From: Muricauda sp. MAR_2010_75
GTDB lineage: Bacteria > Bacteroidota > Bacteroidia > Flavobacteriales > Flavobacteriaceae
Reading direction: 5' to 3'
NCBI RefSeq assembly: GCF_000745185.1
Contig: NZ_JQNJ01000001.1
Location: 1,201,501 to 1,265,500, forward strand
DNA length: 64,000 nt
The notes below the pieces were generated by a model. That model was not told where the DNA came from, did not search any database, and saw only the letters and a list, made by a program, of their open reading frames with translations. Of the stretch, positions 16,336 to 25,022 are shown piece after piece. A program made the position numbers and the translations under genes. Each line of letters begins with the position of its first letter. Position 1 is the first letter of the stretch.

Positions 16336-16350
16336 TTAACTTGGAATATA

Positions 16351-16378
16351 AAAAGCCCGGTTCCCCGGGCTTTTTTTT
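16351..16378. terminator. Bidirectional intrinsic terminator
   Basis: AAAAGCCCGG (16351-16360), loop TTCC, CCGGGCTTTTTTTT (16365-16378). The A-run on the left and T-run on the right let it serve both the ALDH gene and the convergent gene that ends at 16395. Confidence 0.92.
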
Positions 16379-16394
16379 GAACTTTTTGTTTACA

Positions 16395-17159
16395 TTAATT
16401 TTCGGGAGCAATTCTTTTTACCAACTCATAGACGATGCTGTATTCAAAACCTCCCTCTGGCATTATCTCTCCCATTTTAGATTGGGAGATTACTTCTTGA
16501 AAATCAGGATCCATACCATCTGGGTTATACCTTAGATAGTTCATAACATCAGAAATTTTGTCGAAACCGTCCCAAGTAAGAACAGAGAATCTTGCCTGAC
16601 TTCCACCAGGATAAACAACTGACATAAGTCCCCAAGATTTCATGCCCATTTTTCCTGCTTTAATGCTTTTTTCAAACATGGGCTTCCAAAGTTCTTTGTT
16701 TTCCTCAATAAATCCACCTCTGCTCTTTGGCATAGCATAGTTTACAATAGCGTACTTGTAATCACCAGGTATCATGTCCTCTATTTGAAGCCAATAGTCA
16801 AAGGTAATCTTGGCAAACGAATTGGTTTCTACCATGTCTGGCGAAACACCCATGGTCTGTACATTTTCGCTGGTCCAAACCTCACCTGGGTTGGCTTTTT
16901 CGAAACTTTCATAAGTGTTGACAAAAACATAGTTTGGAGCACCTTCCTCGGTTACGCCAACTTTTCTCCAAAGCGACCAAGTGGCCATCTTACCTTGATC
17001 AATAGCCGCTTGGGCCACCTTAGCCCAATACTTGGTTTCTTTCTCAACAAATTCAGCCTCCCTGTCTCCTGGAACTGCCCTATATTGCAAATAGGCTACT
17101 TGTCCAAAAGAACAGATTGCAAGTGTTAATGCGATAGTTGTTAATAGTGTTCTTTTCAT
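16395..17159 (-). CDS. Exported protein with duplicated ABM-like domain
   Basis: A 254-residue protein with a signal peptide (MKRTLLTTIALTLAICSFGQ). The mature part shows two similar halves of about 110 residues. Half one: YLQYRAVPGDREAEFVEKET..KVAQAAIDQGKMATWSLWRKV..NYVFVNTYESFEK. Half two: YAIVNYAMPKSRGGFIEENK..MFEKSIKAGKMGMKSWGLMSV..ARFSVLTWDGFDK. Each has the strand-helix-strand-strand order of a dimeric alpha/beta barrel (ABM-like) domain with a conserved W at the end of strand two. The function is unknown; no cofactor motif is seen. A one-mismatch -7 element (TAGAATTG at 17203-17210 on the minus strand) and AGGAG precede the start. Confidence 0.75.
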   Translation of the reverse strand: MKRTLLTTIALTLAICSFGQVAYLQYRAVPGDREAEFVEKETKYWAKVAQAAIDQGKMATWSLWRKVGVTEEGAPNYVFVNTYESFEKANPGEVWTSENVQTMGVSPDMVETNSFAKITFDYWLQIEDMIPGDYKYAIVNYAMPKSRGGFIEENKELWKPMFEKSIKAGKMGMKSWGLMSVVYPGGSQARFSVLTWDGFDKISDVMNYLRYNPDGMDPDFQEVISQSKMGEIMPEGGFEYSIVYELVKRIAPEN

Positions 17160-17675
17160 CCTTATGGATTTTTAGTTTGTTCTCCTATAAGGTACAGAAA
17201 ATCAATTCTATTTAACACTTTATTAACATATTGTTAACGTTTTGTTAAACAAGAAATGGCGGTATATTAAAATAAAGTCGCCCATCTAGGACGAACACTG
17301 GATGGGCGATCTTTAAAAAACCAACTTAACTAACTCAAAATTAATTTGATTAAACCCTATTCCAATGCCGGAACTTTGTCGGGAGAAATAGGGTTTCTTA
17401 CCTAATATTTGATGCAAATTTCACAATATTTCTGTGAGTTTTTAGAAGCTATCTTATCAGTGGTCATAAAAAGTGTATGGTTGGTATTTTTTGGTTGATT
17501 TTCTGGTTTCATTTTTTGGAATTTTCAAGAAACCACCTTAAGTTCTTAAAGTTAAATTCGGAATTTTAAGATTTTTTTAATATTTTAAAGTTTGAATTCC
17601 CAAATCTCCCAAGCCCTTATTTTAATGCTTTGGCTTTTTTGGATACAACTGAATGTATCTTCCAAATGATAGCCA
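17160..17675. other. 516-nt gene-free region with two hairpins; possible small RNA
   Basis: No credible ORF is present on either strand. Hairpin 1 pairs TCGCCCATC (17278-17286) with GATGGGCGA (17301-17309). Hairpin 2 pairs AAACCCTATT (17352-17361) with AATAGGGTTT (17387-17396). Between them lies an A/C-rich CCAACTTAACTAACT stretch. On the plus strand a TTTG at 17241-17244 and TATATTAA at 17263-17270, 18 nt apart, resemble a -33/-7 promoter whose start would fall at the foot of hairpin 1. The rest (17400-17675) is AT-rich and should hold the promoter of the HhH gene. Confidence 0.45.
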
Positions 17676-18224
17676 ATGAATACTGATATGATGGACATTT
17701 TTTTTTGGGTCGTTTTAGCCATTGTTTGTATTACAATTGGCGTAGTGGGGTATTTTCTCGGCAAGGCAAACAAATCCAAAGAAACAGATGATTCTTCCCT
17801 GATCAAAAAACTTGAAATTGAGAATGCAAAACTCAGGGCTGATCTTGAGATTTGTGAAAAACGAGTTGCTTCGGCTGAAAAACCCAAACCCCGGTCCGTT
17901 TCTGCAACCCCCATAGCCACCCCTTCATTTGATGCGAAAGCTGCCAAGGCAGCATTGGGAAAAAAGGTTCAAAAAGACGACCTGAAAATCGTAGAGGGCA
18001 TTGGCCCCAAAATCCAGGAGCTCTTTCACAATTTTGATATTAAAACTTGGAAAGCCCTTTCGGAAACATCGGCCAACAAATGCCAAGAAGTCCTCGATTC
18101 GGGGGGAAAACGGTACAGGATACACGACCCGGCCTCATGGCCCATGCAGGCCAAAATGGCCCACGAAGGTCATTGGCAACAACTGCACGAATGGCAAGAA
18201 AAACATAGGGCGGGCAAGTTTTAG
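17676..18224 (+). CDS. Membrane-anchored helix-hairpin-helix protein
   Basis: A 182-residue protein with one N-terminal transmembrane helix (FFWVVLAIVCITIGVVGYFLG, residues about 9-29), a charged coiled-coil-like stretch (SLIKKLEIENAKLRADLEICEKRVA, about 43-68), a Pro/Ser/Ala-rich linker and a C-terminal helix-hairpin-helix domain: DLKIVEGIGPKIQELFHNFDIKTWKALSE, then RYRIHDPASWPMQAKMAHEGHWQQLHEWQ. The HhH part matches the COG3743-type domain found in many envelope and ribosomal-protein-fused chains; nucleic-acid binding is inferred, not shown. Its TAG abuts the stop of the convergent desaturase gene (TAGCTA) with no space for a terminator. Confidence 0.8.
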   Translation: MNTDMMDIFFWVVLAIVCITIGVVGYFLGKANKSKETDDSSLIKKLEIENAKLRADLEICEKRVASAEKPKPRSVSATPIATPSFDAKAAKAALGKKVQKDDLKIVEGIGPKIQELFHNFDIKTWKALSETSANKCQEVLDSGGKRYRIHDPASWPMQAKMAHEGHWQQLHEWQEKHRAGKF

Positions 18225-19220
18225 CTACAGCATTCCGTTGGCCTCAACCCATTTAAACTTATACTGATCTTGTGAAAATTGCATCCGTTCGGAAATGCGC
18301 TGTAACCTGTCCGGAAGTTTCATCAGGTAATCCCTGGCCTTTTCCGCTTGATCCGAAAGTCCTCTTAAATGGCCTATGGCCCAATATTCGTTCAATTTTT
18401 TGAGGATATCAATATAATCTTGTGCCGTATAAACCCCCAAGCGCTGTGCACAATTGGAAAATTGCTCGAATGCAGCACCCATACTTTCACCTGATTCTCT
18501 CAAGAAATGGGCGGGCATCACAATTTTCTTCTTCATCATTTCGGCAAAGGCTATGACCATTCCATTGGGATCGTGTTCCAAAATGGTCTTCACAAATTCT
18601 CGGTATGCCAAATGGTGGCGCATTTCATCTCCCGCAATAATACTGCACATCTTCCCCAAAAGTCCATTGCTCTTTTTCTTTGCCATCATCCCCACACGCT
18701 TATGTGAAATATTGGTGGCCAATTCTTGAAAGGTAGTGTACACAAAGTTTTTATAGGGGTCCCTGTCGGTTCCAATGTCAAACCCATCTGAAATTAAATG
18801 CTGTGTAGTGATTTCCACCTCGCGCATGTTGACCCTTCCTGATAAGTACAAATATTTGTTCAGTACATCACCATGACGGTTTTCTTCCGCGGTCCATGCC
18901 CGCACCCACTTGCTCCAGCCATTCTCACGGCCACTGTGTTGATCAATTCCTTCCACATCCATTAACCAGGATTCGTAAGTGGGTAAGGCTTCTTCGGTAA
19001 TGGTATCGGCCACAAGGGTTACCCAAAAATCATAACCCAGTTCCTTGGCCTCTCCCCTAATCTGTTCTATTTGGTCATAGAAATCATCGCTTTGGGAATC
19101 GGGCAAAAAATCGGTGGGTTGCCATATTTTTTCTGTTGGAATCAAAAACGAATCCATAAACCCTTCTACTTTTGGTTCTATGGCTTGCATTACTTCCAAT
19201 CGGATATTCTTTATAGACAT
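18225..19220 (-). CDS. Acyl-[acyl-carrier-protein] desaturase
   Basis: A 331-residue soluble di-iron enzyme of the plant/actinobacterial stearoyl-ACP desaturase type, which inserts a double bond into ACP-bound fatty acids. The two iron-binding motifs are visible: AWTAEENRHGD (EExxH at about residues 110-114) and AGDEMRHHLAYREF (DExxH at about 195-199); additional Glu ligands lie in ITEEALPTYE and FQELATNISHKR. Length fits the family. It sits 51 nt downstream of the metallophosphatase gene and may share its transcript. The stop abuts the stop of the HhH gene on the opposite strand. Confidence 0.93.
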   Translation of the reverse strand: MSIKNIRLEVMQAIEPKVEGFMDSFLIPTEKIWQPTDFLPDSQSDDFYDQIEQIRGEAKELGYDFWVTLVADTITEEALPTYESWLMDVEGIDQHSGRENGWSKWVRAWTAEENRHGDVLNKYLYLSGRVNMREVEITTQHLISDGFDIGTDRDPYKNFVYTTFQELATNISHKRVGMMAKKKSNGLLGKMCSIIAGDEMRHHLAYREFVKTILEHDPNGMVIAFAEMMKKKIVMPAHFLRESGESMGAAFEQFSNCAQRLGVYTAQDYIDILKKLNEYWAIGHLRGLSDQAEKARDYLMKLPDRLQRISERMQFSQDQYKFKWVEANGML

Positions 19221-19271
19221 ATAGTGTTTTTTAGTTGTTAATCAAGGTTTTTGAAATCTGGCGTTGGATAT

Positions 19272-19997
19272 TTAGTTTCTACCCCGCTCTCCGGGATAAA
19301 AGGTATGGACCGGATCACTTTGCCAAAACTCTTTGGTCTCCACATCCATCATGGTAAGTCCTCCCATAAAAGCAGCCCCCGTATCCACGTTCCATACATT
19401 GGCCTCTTTCTGTGGAGGAACCGCCTTGCTTTTGGACAAAGGGGTGTGGCCGATGAAGACCTCCTTGTAGTGGGTCAGCCTTTTAGGAAATTTGGGGTCT
19501 TTTGGCTTTAAATTTGAGTCAATCGCCGTGGCCAACTCCCATAAGGTCCTATCCCAATAAAAGGATTGCTCAAAATATTCAAAATCTATGCCCTTTAAAT
19601 TGGTGTACCCGGCATGAAGGTACAATCGGTTGTCATCGGCGAGATAGTAATTTTTCAAGCTTGCATAAAAATCAAGATGTGAACTCCAATCCTCTCTGTT
19701 GTCCCTTAAATAAGAATCTCGTGTCGCCGTGCCTCCATGGGCCAACCACTGCGGATTTTCTCTTTTGGTCAACAACCAGTCCCTGCACAGTTCATCATGG
19801 TTCCCCCGAATAAAAGTGCAATTAAGCTCTTTTTTTAAATCAATCAAAAAGTCAACGGTTTCCACGGCAGTACTCCAAGCATCTACATAATCCCCCAAAA
19901 AAATAAGGTGGTCCTTTGGGGTGACTTTGGCTCCGGATATAAGTTGTTCCAACGCCCTTAATCCAGAATGGATGTCCCCCACAACCAATGTTCGCAT
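19272..19997 (-). CDS. Calcineurin-like metallophosphatase (Ser/Thr phosphatase / ApaH-like)
   Basis: A 241-residue phosphoesterase. Metal-binding motifs appear in order: GDIHSG (residues 7-12), FLGDYVDAW (34-42), IRGNHDE (64-70), and the later YLHAG and FIGHTP histidines. The spacing and the WDRTLW segment match bacterial PPP-type phosphatases related to PrpA/PrpB and ApaH. It could act on phosphoproteins or dinucleoside polyphosphates. The ATG at 19997 is preferred over the open extension to 20066 because the GDIH strand then starts correctly and an exact -7 element lies at 20012-20019. Confidence 0.9.
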   Translation of the reverse strand: MRTLVVGDIHSGLRALEQLISGAKVTPKDHLIFLGDYVDAWSTAVETVDFLIDLKKELNCTFIRGNHDELCRDWLLTKRENPQWLAHGGTATRDSYLRDNREDWSSHLDFYASLKNYYLADDNRLYLHAGYTNLKGIDFEYFEQSFYWDRTLWELATAIDSNLKPKDPKFPKRLTHYKEVFIGHTPLSKSKAVPPQKEANVWNVDTGAAFMGGLTMMDVETKEFWQSDPVHTFYPGERGRN

Positions 19998-20011
19998 AGA
20001 AAAATTTTTTA

Positions 20012-20019
20012 CAAAAATA
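20012..20019 (-). promoter_or_regulatory. -7 promoter element for the metallophosphatase gene
   Basis: Minus-strand TATTTTTG, exact TAnnTTTG, 14 nt upstream of the ATG at 19997; it lies inside the longer possible reading frame and so supports the shorter start. Confidence 0.5.
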
Positions 20020-20154
20020 CGGACAAAACAACCCTTTGATACGAAATTAAACCTAAAGTTTTGCAAACGCCAATAACATGATTCTTCTAAAAGCTGTCAT
20101 CTTTTTTGGTCAACGAAGAATTTTCTATGTACATTAGGTTATTGCATAGCGAAA

Positions 20155-21099
20155 ATGAAAAAGGTATTCTGCATTGGTGAATTATTGATAGATTTTGTTG
20201 CCGAAAAGCAAGGAAGTGACCTGTCCAAAGCTACCGAGTTTACCAAGAAAGCGGGTGGTGCCCCTGCCAATGTGGCCTGTGCCATATCCAAACTAGGTGG
20301 GAGAAGTGTTTTTTTGGGCTGTGTTGGTGATGACCCTTTTGGGCGCTTTTTGCTGAATGTGCTCAAAACCGAAGGGGTTGACATTTCCATGGCACAAAAA
20401 TCCAAGACCTTTACCACTTTGGCCTTTGTCTCACTTGCTGAAGACGGAGAACGCGATTTTGTGTTCAGCAGGGGTGCAGACAAGGAGCTTGTATACGATC
20501 CCTCCTTACGAAAAAATCTTAAGGATAACATTCTACATTTGGGTGCTGCCACTGCATTGTTGGGAGGGTCTTTGGAAAAAGCGTATGGAAAGTATCTTTT
20601 TGATGGCCTTACCAAAGACATGTTCGTCAGTTTTGACCCCAACTACAGAAGCGACCTGTGGAAAGAAAATGAAGAACAGTTCATTAAAAAATGTATGCCA
20701 TTTATTGAAAAATCCCATTTGTGCAAGTTCAGTTTGGAAGAAGCACAATTACTTTCGGGAAAGAGCGACACTAATGAGGCATGCGATTTTTTTCATAAAA
20801 TGGGGGCCAAAATCATTACGGTTACCATGGGCAAAGAAGGTACTTTATTAAGCGTAAATAACTCCAAAAAAGTAATTCCCAGTATTTCGGTCAACCCGGT
20901 GGACACCACCGGCGCAGGGGATGCCTTTATTGGATGCCTGTTGTACCAAATTTCCGATTTGGGCAACTTTGACCCCGTTTTTGAGAATCACGCTTTGTTG
21001 GAAAACATGGTAGCCATGGCCAATAGGGCCGGTGCCATTACCACCACCAATTATGGAGCCATTCCATCCCTGCCCACCAAAGACCAGTTGGAAAATTAA
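20155..21099 (+). CDS. PfkB-family fructokinase
   Basis: A 314-residue sugar kinase of the ribokinase/PfkB family. The N-terminal substrate motif GGAPANVACAISKLGG (about residues 37-52) is the fructokinase form, and the C-terminal ATP/anion-hole motif DTTGAGDAFIG carries the catalytic Asp (about residue 254). FDPNYRSDLW is also typical of fructokinases. It is expected to phosphorylate fructose to fructose 6-phosphate. The next gene, one nucleotide downstream, encodes an amylosucrase-type enzyme that releases fructose from sucrose, which supports this substrate. A sugar transporter is not in the immediate neighbourhood. Confidence 0.9.
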   Translation: MKKVFCIGELLIDFVAEKQGSDLSKATEFTKKAGGAPANVACAISKLGGRSVFLGCVGDDPFGRFLLNVLKTEGVDISMAQKSKTFTTLAFVSLAEDGERDFVFSRGADKELVYDPSLRKNLKDNILHLGAATALLGGSLEKAYGKYLFDGLTKDMFVSFDPNYRSDLWKENEEQFIKKCMPFIEKSHLCKFSLEEAQLLSGKSDTNEACDFFHKMGAKIITVTMGKEGTLLSVNNSKKVIPSISVNPVDTTGAGDAFIGCLLYQISDLGNFDPVFENHALLENMVAMANRAGAITTTNYGAIPSLPTKDQLEN

Positions 21100-21100
21100 A

Positions 21101-23026
21101 ATGAACCAAACAGAATTACATCGGCTGGTATCCAAACAGTTCAAAACAAAAGACCCCAAGGCGCTTTTTGATCTACGCTTGGCCACAAACCTAAGTCTCA
21201 TACAACAATTGTTCTTCTCTTTATATCCAGAGGAGCAATACAAAGAAGCTTTTAAAAAGTTGCTGAATCAACTCCCAAAATTATTTGTATCTCGACCGGA
21301 TGAATTAAAAAAACAGGATCTTGAACGATTGCAATCAGGCAATTGGTACCAGTCCGAGAAGCTCATGGGAATGCAATTGTATGTGGAGCATTTCAACAAA
21401 GACCTAAGAGGCCTTCAGCAAAAAATTCCTTACTTAAAAGAGCTTGGCGTTAACTTTTTGCACATGATGCCAATTACCACTAGGCCGAAAGGAGAAAATG
21501 ATGGAGGATATGCTGTAAACAGCTATCATGAGGTCGACAAAAAGTACGGCACCAAAGAAGACCTATTGGAACTTACAGCGGAGTTTAGAAAACAGGGCTT
21601 GTTTTTAATGCTGGATTTTGTGGTGAACCATACCTCAAACGAGTTTTCCTGGGCCAAAAAAGCCATGAATGGGGACAAGAAATATCAGGGATATTACTAC
21701 ACTTTTGAGGATGATACCATTCCGAAGGAGTACGAAAAATCGCTTCCAGAAGTGTTCCCCGAAACCTCGCCGGGCAACTTCACCTACATACCGGAAATGG
21801 ATAAATGGGTCATGACGATCTTCAACAGCTATCAATGGGACCTCAATTACACCAATCCCGAAGTTTTTATGCAGATGTTGGCCAATCTGGTGAAAATGGT
21901 CAACATGGGCGTGGATGTGGTTAGGTTTGATGCATTGGCTTTCCTTTGGAAAAAAATGGGCACTATTTCCCAAAATCTCCCGGAGGCACATAATCTTATC
22001 GCCCTTTTTAGAATGTGCCTGCAAGTCGTGGCTCCGGGGACCATACTTTTGGCTGAAGCTATTGTGGCTCCCACGGACATTGTTAAATATTTTGGAGAGG
22101 GACAAAAAGAGGGCAATGAATGTGAAATTGCGTACAATGCCTCTCTCATGGCACTTTTGTGGAATTCCATTGCCACCAAAAAGACACAACTCCTCTACAA
22201 AAGTTTGGCCCATGTACCTGCCAAGCCCAAAGATTGTACCTGGATCAATTATATCCGTTGCCATGATGATATTGGTCTCGGGTATGAGAATGCCTTGATC
22301 CACGAACTGGGATGGAATCCAGAAATGCACCGGAAATTTTTGTTGGACTACTACTGCCAACGATTGGAGTGGTCACCCGCCACGGGACAAGTATTCATGT
22401 ATAACCCAAAAACCGGGGATGGACGAATTGCTGGAAGTGCCGCATCACTTTTGGGATTGGAAAAAGGACTGGCCCTAAAAGACCAAGTGGTTATTGAGCA
22501 ATCCATTGCAAAAATTATCATGCTACATGGAATAACTTTGGCCTTTGGTGGTATTCCATTGATATATGCCGGAGACGAAATTGGCACTTTGAACGATTAT
22601 TCCTTCCTTAAGGACGAATCCAAAAAAGATGACCGCAGATGGCTCAACCGGCCCAAGCAAGATTGGGATGTCATTGCTCTATTGGACAGTCAAAATTTAC
22701 CCCAATCCAAAATCTTCCATACCTTACAAAGATTGATTCAAATCCGAAAGGAAAACCCCGTTTTTGCGGACCACAATGACGTGCAGCTCTACCATACCGG
22801 AAATGACCACATCCTTGTTTTTGAAAGGAGCCACAATAAAAAAGGGCTTTTGGTGGTCTGCAATTTTGATTCAAATCCTCAGGTCATTGAAACCAGTTGG
22901 ATCAAAAAATTGGGGTATTTTGCCCAAGGCGACCCCAAGGATTTGGTTTCTGGCCAAAAGATCATTATCAACAGCGGTCTCTTGGAAATACTGCCCTACC
23001 AGATGCTTTGGCTGAAAAGGGACTAA
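21101..23026 (+). CDS. Amylosucrase-type GH13 enzyme
   Basis: A 641-residue GH13 protein close in length and order to amylosucrase, which uses sucrose to extend alpha-1,4-glucan and releases fructose. Catalytic residues: nucleophile Asp277 (VVRFDALAFLWKK), acid/base Glu319 (LLAEAIVAP) and Asp389 in YIRCHDDIG, the form with HDD that is characteristic of amylosucrase/sucrose hydrolase. The N-terminal helical domain (residues 1-85) and C-terminal beta domain are present. Sucrose hydrolysis is an alternative activity. The ATG at 21101 follows the fructokinase stop by 1 nt, so the two form a sucrose-use unit. The stop is shared as CTAA with the convergent gene. No signal peptide, so cytoplasmic. 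Confidence 0.9.
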   Translation: MNQTELHRLVSKQFKTKDPKALFDLRLATNLSLIQQLFFSLYPEEQYKEAFKKLLNQLPKLFVSRPDELKKQDLERLQSGNWYQSEKLMGMQLYVEHFNKDLRGLQQKIPYLKELGVNFLHMMPITTRPKGENDGGYAVNSYHEVDKKYGTKEDLLELTAEFRKQGLFLMLDFVVNHTSNEFSWAKKAMNGDKKYQGYYYTFEDDTIPKEYEKSLPEVFPETSPGNFTYIPEMDKWVMTIFNSYQWDLNYTNPEVFMQMLANLVKMVNMGVDVVRFDALAFLWKKMGTISQNLPEAHNLIALFRMCLQVVAPGTILLAEAIVAPTDIVKYFGEGQKEGNECEIAYNASLMALLWNSIATKKTQLLYKSLAHVPAKPKDCTWINYIRCHDDIGLGYENALIHELGWNPEMHRKFLLDYYCQRLEWSPATGQVFMYNPKTGDGRIAGSAASLLGLEKGLALKDQVVIEQSIAKIIMLHGITLAFGGIPLIYAGDEIGTLNDYSFLKDESKKDDRRWLNRPKQDWDVIALLDSQNLPQSKIFHTLQRLIQIRKENPVFADHNDVQLYHTGNDHILVFERSHNKKGLLVVCNFDSNPQVIETSWIKKLGYFAQGDPKDLVSGQKIIINSGLLEILPYQMLWLKRD

Positions 23027-24159
23027 TTGTACCTCACTTTTCTAAGAATACGCTGCGATTCCTTTAAGGATTGATACACGTTGTCATCATACGCCTTAAG
23101 GATAGATCTAGAGCGGTCCATTTGTTCTTTTGCCTCTTCAAATCCATTCAAATAGCAGATGAGATAGGTGGCCGGCAGATGGGTAAGGTCAGCTTGTTCG
23201 GAAGGTGTCAGTGCGATTTGTTTTTCCAGTTTTTGGAGGAGGGCATTGTTGGTATTGTACACGTGGTACAAGGTCTTTTTGTCATATTGCGGTGGTTCAA
23301 ACACCAATTTGCTGTTGATGGTATACTTGCCGTTTTCAGAAAATGTGATCATCAATTCTTCCAGGGGGTAATATTTTTGCTGAGACCCTAATCCCAATTG
23401 CACATACTCCAAAGTTTGGAACGAATCATCATCGTAAGTAATGGTGATTTCATCCAAAGCGGAGTAGAAAAGTTTTACCTGCTCATTGATGAGTTCTATA
23501 TCAACCCTTGAATAATAGGTTTTGTTCTTTACTTTTTTCTTGTTTCCCGCCCAACAGACCACAAACTGCTCTTTAAAGACTTTATAATCACTTGTAAGAT
23601 CGGGATGCCTTGTGTTCATAAAGTTGATTACGGCATCCAAAGTAAGCTCAATATTGTTTCGGGCATGTTGCTCTATGGTTGCCACGGCTTGAGAGTTGAT
23701 ATCTTTCAACTCAATATCAAAGGCTTTGGGCAAGCTAATGCTTCCCTCCCTGAAGAAAACAGCTCCTCCGTAATATTTCCAGATATTTTTACGAAGGGCA
23801 CAGACCTTTCCGTTTGACCGGATGGTGACCAAACCCACAACTTTCCCTTCGGGTAAATGGGGGAATGGAATGTTTTCATAAGAAATGATGGGTGGGTTAT
23901 CCAAATAGGCATTAACCAAATTCTGAATCTTACTGTCGTCAAAAAAGTCTACCCCCACAATTTCATTATCGGCATCTTCCACTCCAATAACAATAAAGCT
24001 ATTATTCTTTGGGTTGCTGTTGGCCAAAGCACAGACGTGCTTTAGAAATTTGGCCTTCCCCTCTTTTTCACCTATGGATATAAAACGCTTCTTGTCGTAA
24101 AAACTGTTCTCGTCGTTATGTGCTAAAAGATTCTTTACCAGTAGGCGTTTGTTGATCAT
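23023..24159 (-). CDS. AlbA_2 (Schlafen-type) domain protein
   Basis: A 378-residue protein whose N-terminal half has the AlbA_2 (formerly AAA_4) pattern: FISIGEKEGKAKFLKHVCALANSNPKNNSFIVIGVEDADNEIVGVDFFDD, residues about 26-75, then DNPPIISYENIPFPHLPEGKVVGLVTI. The domain is related to Schlafen folds and often occurs in putative regulators; the usual E-S-x-x-E-F-K opening is altered here to FISIGEKEGK. The C-terminal half, residues 180-378, has no family I recognise. Role unknown. The stop TAG overlaps the amylosucrase stop (CTAA at 23023-23026). It is transcribed alone, with degenerate repeats upstream. Confidence 0.8.
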   Translation of the reverse strand: MINKRLLVKNLLAHNDENSFYDKKRFISIGEKEGKAKFLKHVCALANSNPKNNSFIVIGVEDADNEIVGVDFFDDSKIQNLVNAYLDNPPIISYENIPFPHLPEGKVVGLVTIRSNGKVCALRKNIWKYYGGAVFFREGSISLPKAFDIELKDINSQAVATIEQHARNNIELTLDAVINFMNTRHPDLTSDYKVFKEQFVVCWAGNKKKVKNKTYYSRVDIELINEQVKLFYSALDEITITYDDDSFQTLEYVQLGLGSQQKYYPLEELMITFSENGKYTINSKLVFEPPQYDKKTLYHVYNTNNALLQKLEKQIALTPSEQADLTHLPATYLICYLNGFEEAKEQMDRSRSILKAYDDNVYQSLKESQRILRKVRYN

Positions 24160-24170
24160 AACACAAGATT

Positions 24171-24195
24171 TCGGGATTCGGGATTCGAGTTCAAT
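24171..24195. repeat. Short degenerate intergenic repeat
   Basis: TCGGGAT occurs twice in tandem (24171-24177, 24178-24184), followed by TCGAGTTCAA. On the minus strand it reads GAATCCCGAATCCCGA. The block lies in the 96-nt gap between the AlbA_2 and SDR genes. Confidence 0.6.
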
Positions 24196-24255
24196 GCTGA
24201 AAGAGCCTCAATCATTTTTTTTCTTTCTGTCCTTTTTCAATTCACAACTCAAAAG

Positions 24256-25011
24256 CTATTTCTTATTGACAACAGTACAACTTGCTTGGGCTGTGGGTAA
24301 GACCATTAAATCAGCAATATTGACATGATAAGGCCTGGTAACCACAAAAAGAATGATATCTGCAATATCCTCAGCCACTAAAGGTTGCAATCCATCATAA
24401 ACTTTATTGGCTTTATCCGTATCACCCTTAAATCGCACATCGCTAAATTCGGTCTCCACCATTCCCGGGTTTATAGCCCCTACTCTAATTCCGTGTGAGT
24501 TTAGGTCAATGCGCATTCCTTGGTTTAGGGCATCCACTGCAAACTTGCTGGCACAATAGACATTTCCATTGGGATACACTTCCTTTCCGGCTATAGATCC
24601 AATGTTGATGATATGCCCTGCCTTACGTTCCACCATTTGGGGCAATATGGCCTTGGTCACATACAGTAATCCTTTCACGTTAATGTCCAGCATTGCATCC
24701 CAATCGTCCAAGCTTCCCTTGTCAATGGGATCTAAGCCATGAGCGTTTCCAGCATTGTTGATTAAGATGTTGATAGGTGTGAATGCTTCCGGCAGACTCT
24801 GAATGGCCGCGAAAACCGCCTTACGGTCCCGTACATCAAAACTCAGGGAATGGACTTTCACCGTTTTTCCCAAAGTTTCTTTCAATTCATCCAAACGCTC
24901 TTGCCGGCGTCCACAGAGTACCAGATTAAACCCTTGCTTTGCAAAAATTTCAGCGGTGGCCTTACCAATTCCGCTGGTGGCTCCTGTAATAAGTGCAATT
25001 TTCTCCTTCAT
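24256..25011 (-). CDS. Short-chain dehydrogenase/reductase (YdfG-like)
   Basis: A 251-residue classical SDR. The cofactor motif TGATSGIG (residues 9-16) and LCGRRQERL indicate NADP(H) preference; NNAGNAHG (about 86-93) and the active site Ser in IGSIAGK with YCASK (Tyr and Lys about 153-157) are intact. The overall pattern, including the PGMVETEFSDVRFKGD segment, resembles YdfG/serine-3-dehydrogenase-type enzymes that reduce 3-hydroxy acids or similar carbonyls. It follows the aldo/keto reductase gene by 11 nt; both are on the minus strand and probably co-transcribed. Confidence 0.92.
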   Translation of the reverse strand: MKEKIALITGATSGIGKATAEIFAKQGFNLVLCGRRQERLDELKETLGKTVKVHSLSFDVRDRKAVFAAIQSLPEAFTPINILINNAGNAHGLDPIDKGSLDDWDAMLDINVKGLLYVTKAILPQMVERKAGHIINIGSIAGKEVYPNGNVYCASKFAVDALNQGMRIDLNSHGIRVGAINPGMVETEFSDVRFKGDTDKANKVYDGLQPLVAEDIADIILFVVTRPYHVNIADLMVLPTAQASCTVVNKK

Positions 25012-25022
25012 ATTATTCGTTT

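Noticed and set aside
16341..16535. 64-residue plus-strand ORF after the aldehyde dehydrogenase
   Set aside because: It runs through the terminator hairpin and into the antisense of the exported ABM-like gene.
17585..17947. 120-residue minus-strand ORF overlapping the HhH gene start
   Set aside because: It overlaps the transmembrane and coiled-coil coding part of the HhH gene and has no features.
21635..22360. 241-residue minus-strand ORF inside the amylosucrase gene
   Set aside because: It overlaps the conserved catalytic core of the amylosucrase; no motif of its own.
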